A stretch of DNA of 64,000 nt, taken from Bacteroidetes bacterium SCGC AAA795-G10. GTDB taxonomy: Bacteria > Bacteroidota > Bacteroidia > Flavobacteriales > Flavobacteriaceae. Positions 62,708 to 64,000 of this stretch are shown piece after piece. The stretch spans positions 1 through 64,000 of the forward strand of contig QFDA01000004.1 in NCBI GenBank assembly GCA_003130815.1, read 5' to 3'. The translations under genes were made by a program, and so were the position numbers. The notes below the pieces were generated by a model. That model was not told the DNA's origin, made no database searches, and was given only the letters and a program-made list of their open reading frames with translations. Within the stretch, counting starts at the first letter, position 1. Every line of letters starts with the position of its first letter.

Positions 62708-63466
62708 GTGCGTAAGTTTTATTTATTGTTTGATTTAGAAATTTATAAATTTTCCGTTGCAGCTTTTTGTGCATTCCTATTGGGAGTTTCAAAAGCTGGT
62801 ATTAAAGGAATAGCAGCTTTAATAGTAACTGGATTTGCATTGGCTTTTGGTGCAAAAGCATCCACCGGTATTTTGATGCCCCTTTTGCTTTTAGGCGATA
62901 TTTTTGCAGTAAGTTATTATAAAGGTTTTGTAAAATGGAATTATATAATTAAGCTTTTACCATGGATGATTTTGGGTGTACTAATTGGAGTAATTGGGGG
63001 CGGCCTAATATCAGAAATTATTTTTAAATATTCTATGGCAGGGATTATTTTGTTTAGTGTTGGGCAAATGTATTACTGGGAAAACAGAAAAGAAAAAAAA
63101 ATTCCAAATCATTGGAGTTTTGCTAGCTCAATGGGAATTTTTGCAGGATTTACAACAATGGTTGGAAATTTGGCTGGGGCTTTTTCAAATATTTATTTTT
63201 TAGCTATGCGATTACCAAAAAATGCATTTATTGGAACTGCAGCATGGCTTTTTTTTATAATAAATATTTTCAAAGTTCCATTTCACATATGGTTTTGGCA
63301 AACTATTAATAAGGCTTCGTTTTTTACGAGTTTAGAACTAATGCCTTTTGAAATTTTTGGTTTAATAACAGGGGTTTTTATTGTAAAAAAAATAAATGAA
63401 AATAGTTATCGCAGACTGATACTTTTGTTCACAGCGCTAGGCGGAGCCATGATTTTATTCAACTGA
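62708..63466 (+). CDS. TauE/SafE family permease
   Basis: A 252-residue membrane protein with about eight helices. The TauE/SafE pattern is the repeated GVSKAGIKGIAALIVTGFAL near the N-terminus and MGIFAGFTTMVGNLAGAFSNIYFLAMRLPKNAFIGTAAW in the second half. Such proteins export sulfite, sulfoacetate or related anions. It uses a GTG start at 62708; the ATG at 62682 is out of frame. It is divergent from the EamA gene and overlaps the CutC gene end by 12 bases. Confidence 0.87.
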   Translation: MRKFYLLFDLEIYKFSVAAFCAFLLGVSKAGIKGIAALIVTGFALAFGAKASTGILMPLLLLGDIFAVSYYKGFVKWNYIIKLLPWMILGVLIGVIGGGLISEIIFKYSMAGIILFSVGQMYYWENRKEKKIPNHWSFASSMGIFAGFTTMVGNLAGAFSNIYFLAMRLPKNAFIGTAAWLFFIINIFKVPFHIWFWQTINKASFFTSLELMPFEIFGLITGVFIVKKINENSYRRLILLFTALGGAMILFN

Positions 63467-64000
63467 TTTTATAGATTTAACAACCTCAATTAAGGTTTGT
63501 TTGTCGCTATGTCGAATTTTTTGTTTTAAAAATGACAAGTTTTGATTAATTCCATCTGGTATTGGGATTGGTTGTATATCCTCACCTGCGGATAAATGAA
63601 TATAATTAAAACCTTCTTTTTTAAATTTTTTACAGTTAGAAACTCCAATTCCACTACCTGGCATTATTACAATATCTGAGCCAAATTTAGTATTCCAATA
63701 GGTAAGATTTTCAATTCCCTCTTCGACTTTTTCTTTTTGGCCCGAGGTAAGTATACAATCAAAACCCAAATCAATTAATTGATTTATAGCTTCTAAAGGA
63801 CTAACTAAAACATCGAAAGCTCTATGAAATGTTATGTACATTGACCCTGCCAAAGTTTTCCATCTTTTAAGTAACGAAATGTCAAGCTTGAAATTTTGAT
63901 CATGTGCACCAACTACAACACCTTGACATCCTAATTCACGTGCACTTAATATGTTTTTTTCGATAACTTTAACTTCATCCTTACTATAAAAAAAATGACC
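63455..64000 (-). CDS. cutC: CutC family protein, 5' end beyond the window
   Basis: The frame stays open to the last base of the window, giving 181 residues of a protein usually about 240 long; the missing part lies to the right. The visible TIM-barrel features are VVVGAHDQNFKLDI, MYITFHRAFD and DCILTSGQKEKVEEGI, and MPGSGI, as in copper homeostasis protein CutC, whose true activity is not settled. Internal TTG or ATG codons near 63850 are not the real start, since conserved CutC sequence continues upstream. Confidence 0.9.
   Translation of the reverse strand, partial: GHFFYSKDEVKVIEKNILSARELGCQGVVVGAHDQNFKLDISLLKRWKTLAGSMYITFHRAFDVLVSPLEAINQLIDLGFDCILTSGQKEKVEEGIENLTYWNTKFGSDIVIMPGSGIGVSNCKKFKKEGFNYIHLSAGEDIQPIPIPDGINQNLSFLKQKIRHSDKQTLIEVVKSIKSVE

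Noticed and set aside
63455-63853. A complete 132-codon CutC-like gene
   Set aside because: The frame stays open to base 64000 with conserved CutC sequence, so this is part of a longer gene cut by the window end.

Overview
The window looks like chromosomal DNA from a low-GC marine Flavobacteriaceae (Bacteroidota). Support comes from the low GC (about one third in hand-counted lines), TAnnTTTG-type -7 promoter elements, and lineage-typical families: a TonB-dependent receptor with a DUF4249 lipoprotein, DUF4290, DUF6503, DUF2911, fused ResB-CcsA, a short HU, a START-like protein and a DUF5117-type metalloprotease. The density of photolyase/cryptochrome genes suggests a sunlit surface habitat. 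This is inferred from gene content; no rRNA is present. No phage, transposase, CRISPR array or rRNA operon was found, and no gene-free stretch exceeds about 300 bases.

Layout. 1-3.5 kb: a truncated-looking NTF2-like lipoprotein, then an SsuD-like flavin monooxygenase paired with a sodium:solute symporter. The first 63 bases are an exact inverted copy of part of that symporter. 3.5-15.6 kb: glycan use, with GH29 and GH95 alpha-L-fucosidases, a DUF1080 protein, a fructokinase-like kinase, a TonB receptor with a DUF4249/thrombospondin-3 lipoprotein, and a TsdA-like dihaem cytochrome. 15.6-27.5 kb: an inositol/hexuronate locus. Myo-inositol oxygenase makes glucuronate; UxaC, an SDR-type reductase and UxuA convert it to 2-keto-3-deoxygluconate; a TRAP transporter (DctP-Q-M) likely imports uronate. 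Two Tat-type Gfo/Idh oxidoreductases and a double-DUF1080 protein sit in the same two divergent operons and could run a periplasmic 3-keto-glycoside route. KDG kinase and KDPG aldolase are not in the window.

27.5-47 kb: a PLP decarboxylase, an MscS-type channel, a large BNR/sortilin-like secreted protein divergent from a zinc metalloprotease, TerB, fused CcsBA, then a run DUF2520-KdsC-Maf-lipoprotein-PIG-L deacetylase-29-residue membrane peptide-SSS symporter, followed by tRNA-Met(CAT). 47-53.6 kb: housekeeping genes (START-like protein, degenerate class IV aminotransferase, YqgE, HU, Fmt, AAA ATPase, DUF493, DUF4290, MurA with Asp in place of the catalytic Cys).

53.6-60.8 kb: the most distinctive block, a compact eight-gene minus-strand operon: SRPBCC, SDR, CPD photolyase, a 48-residue DUF2256 zinc-ribbon protein, Cry-DASH, an FeS-BCP/PhrB homologue that has lost most of its cluster cysteines, a further divergent photolyase, and a DUF2805 protein. 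It follows an exact TATCTTTG element next to a 9-bp-arm inverted repeat. 60.9-64 kb: DUF2911 protein, EamA transporter, TauE/SafE permease and a CutC gene cut by the window end.
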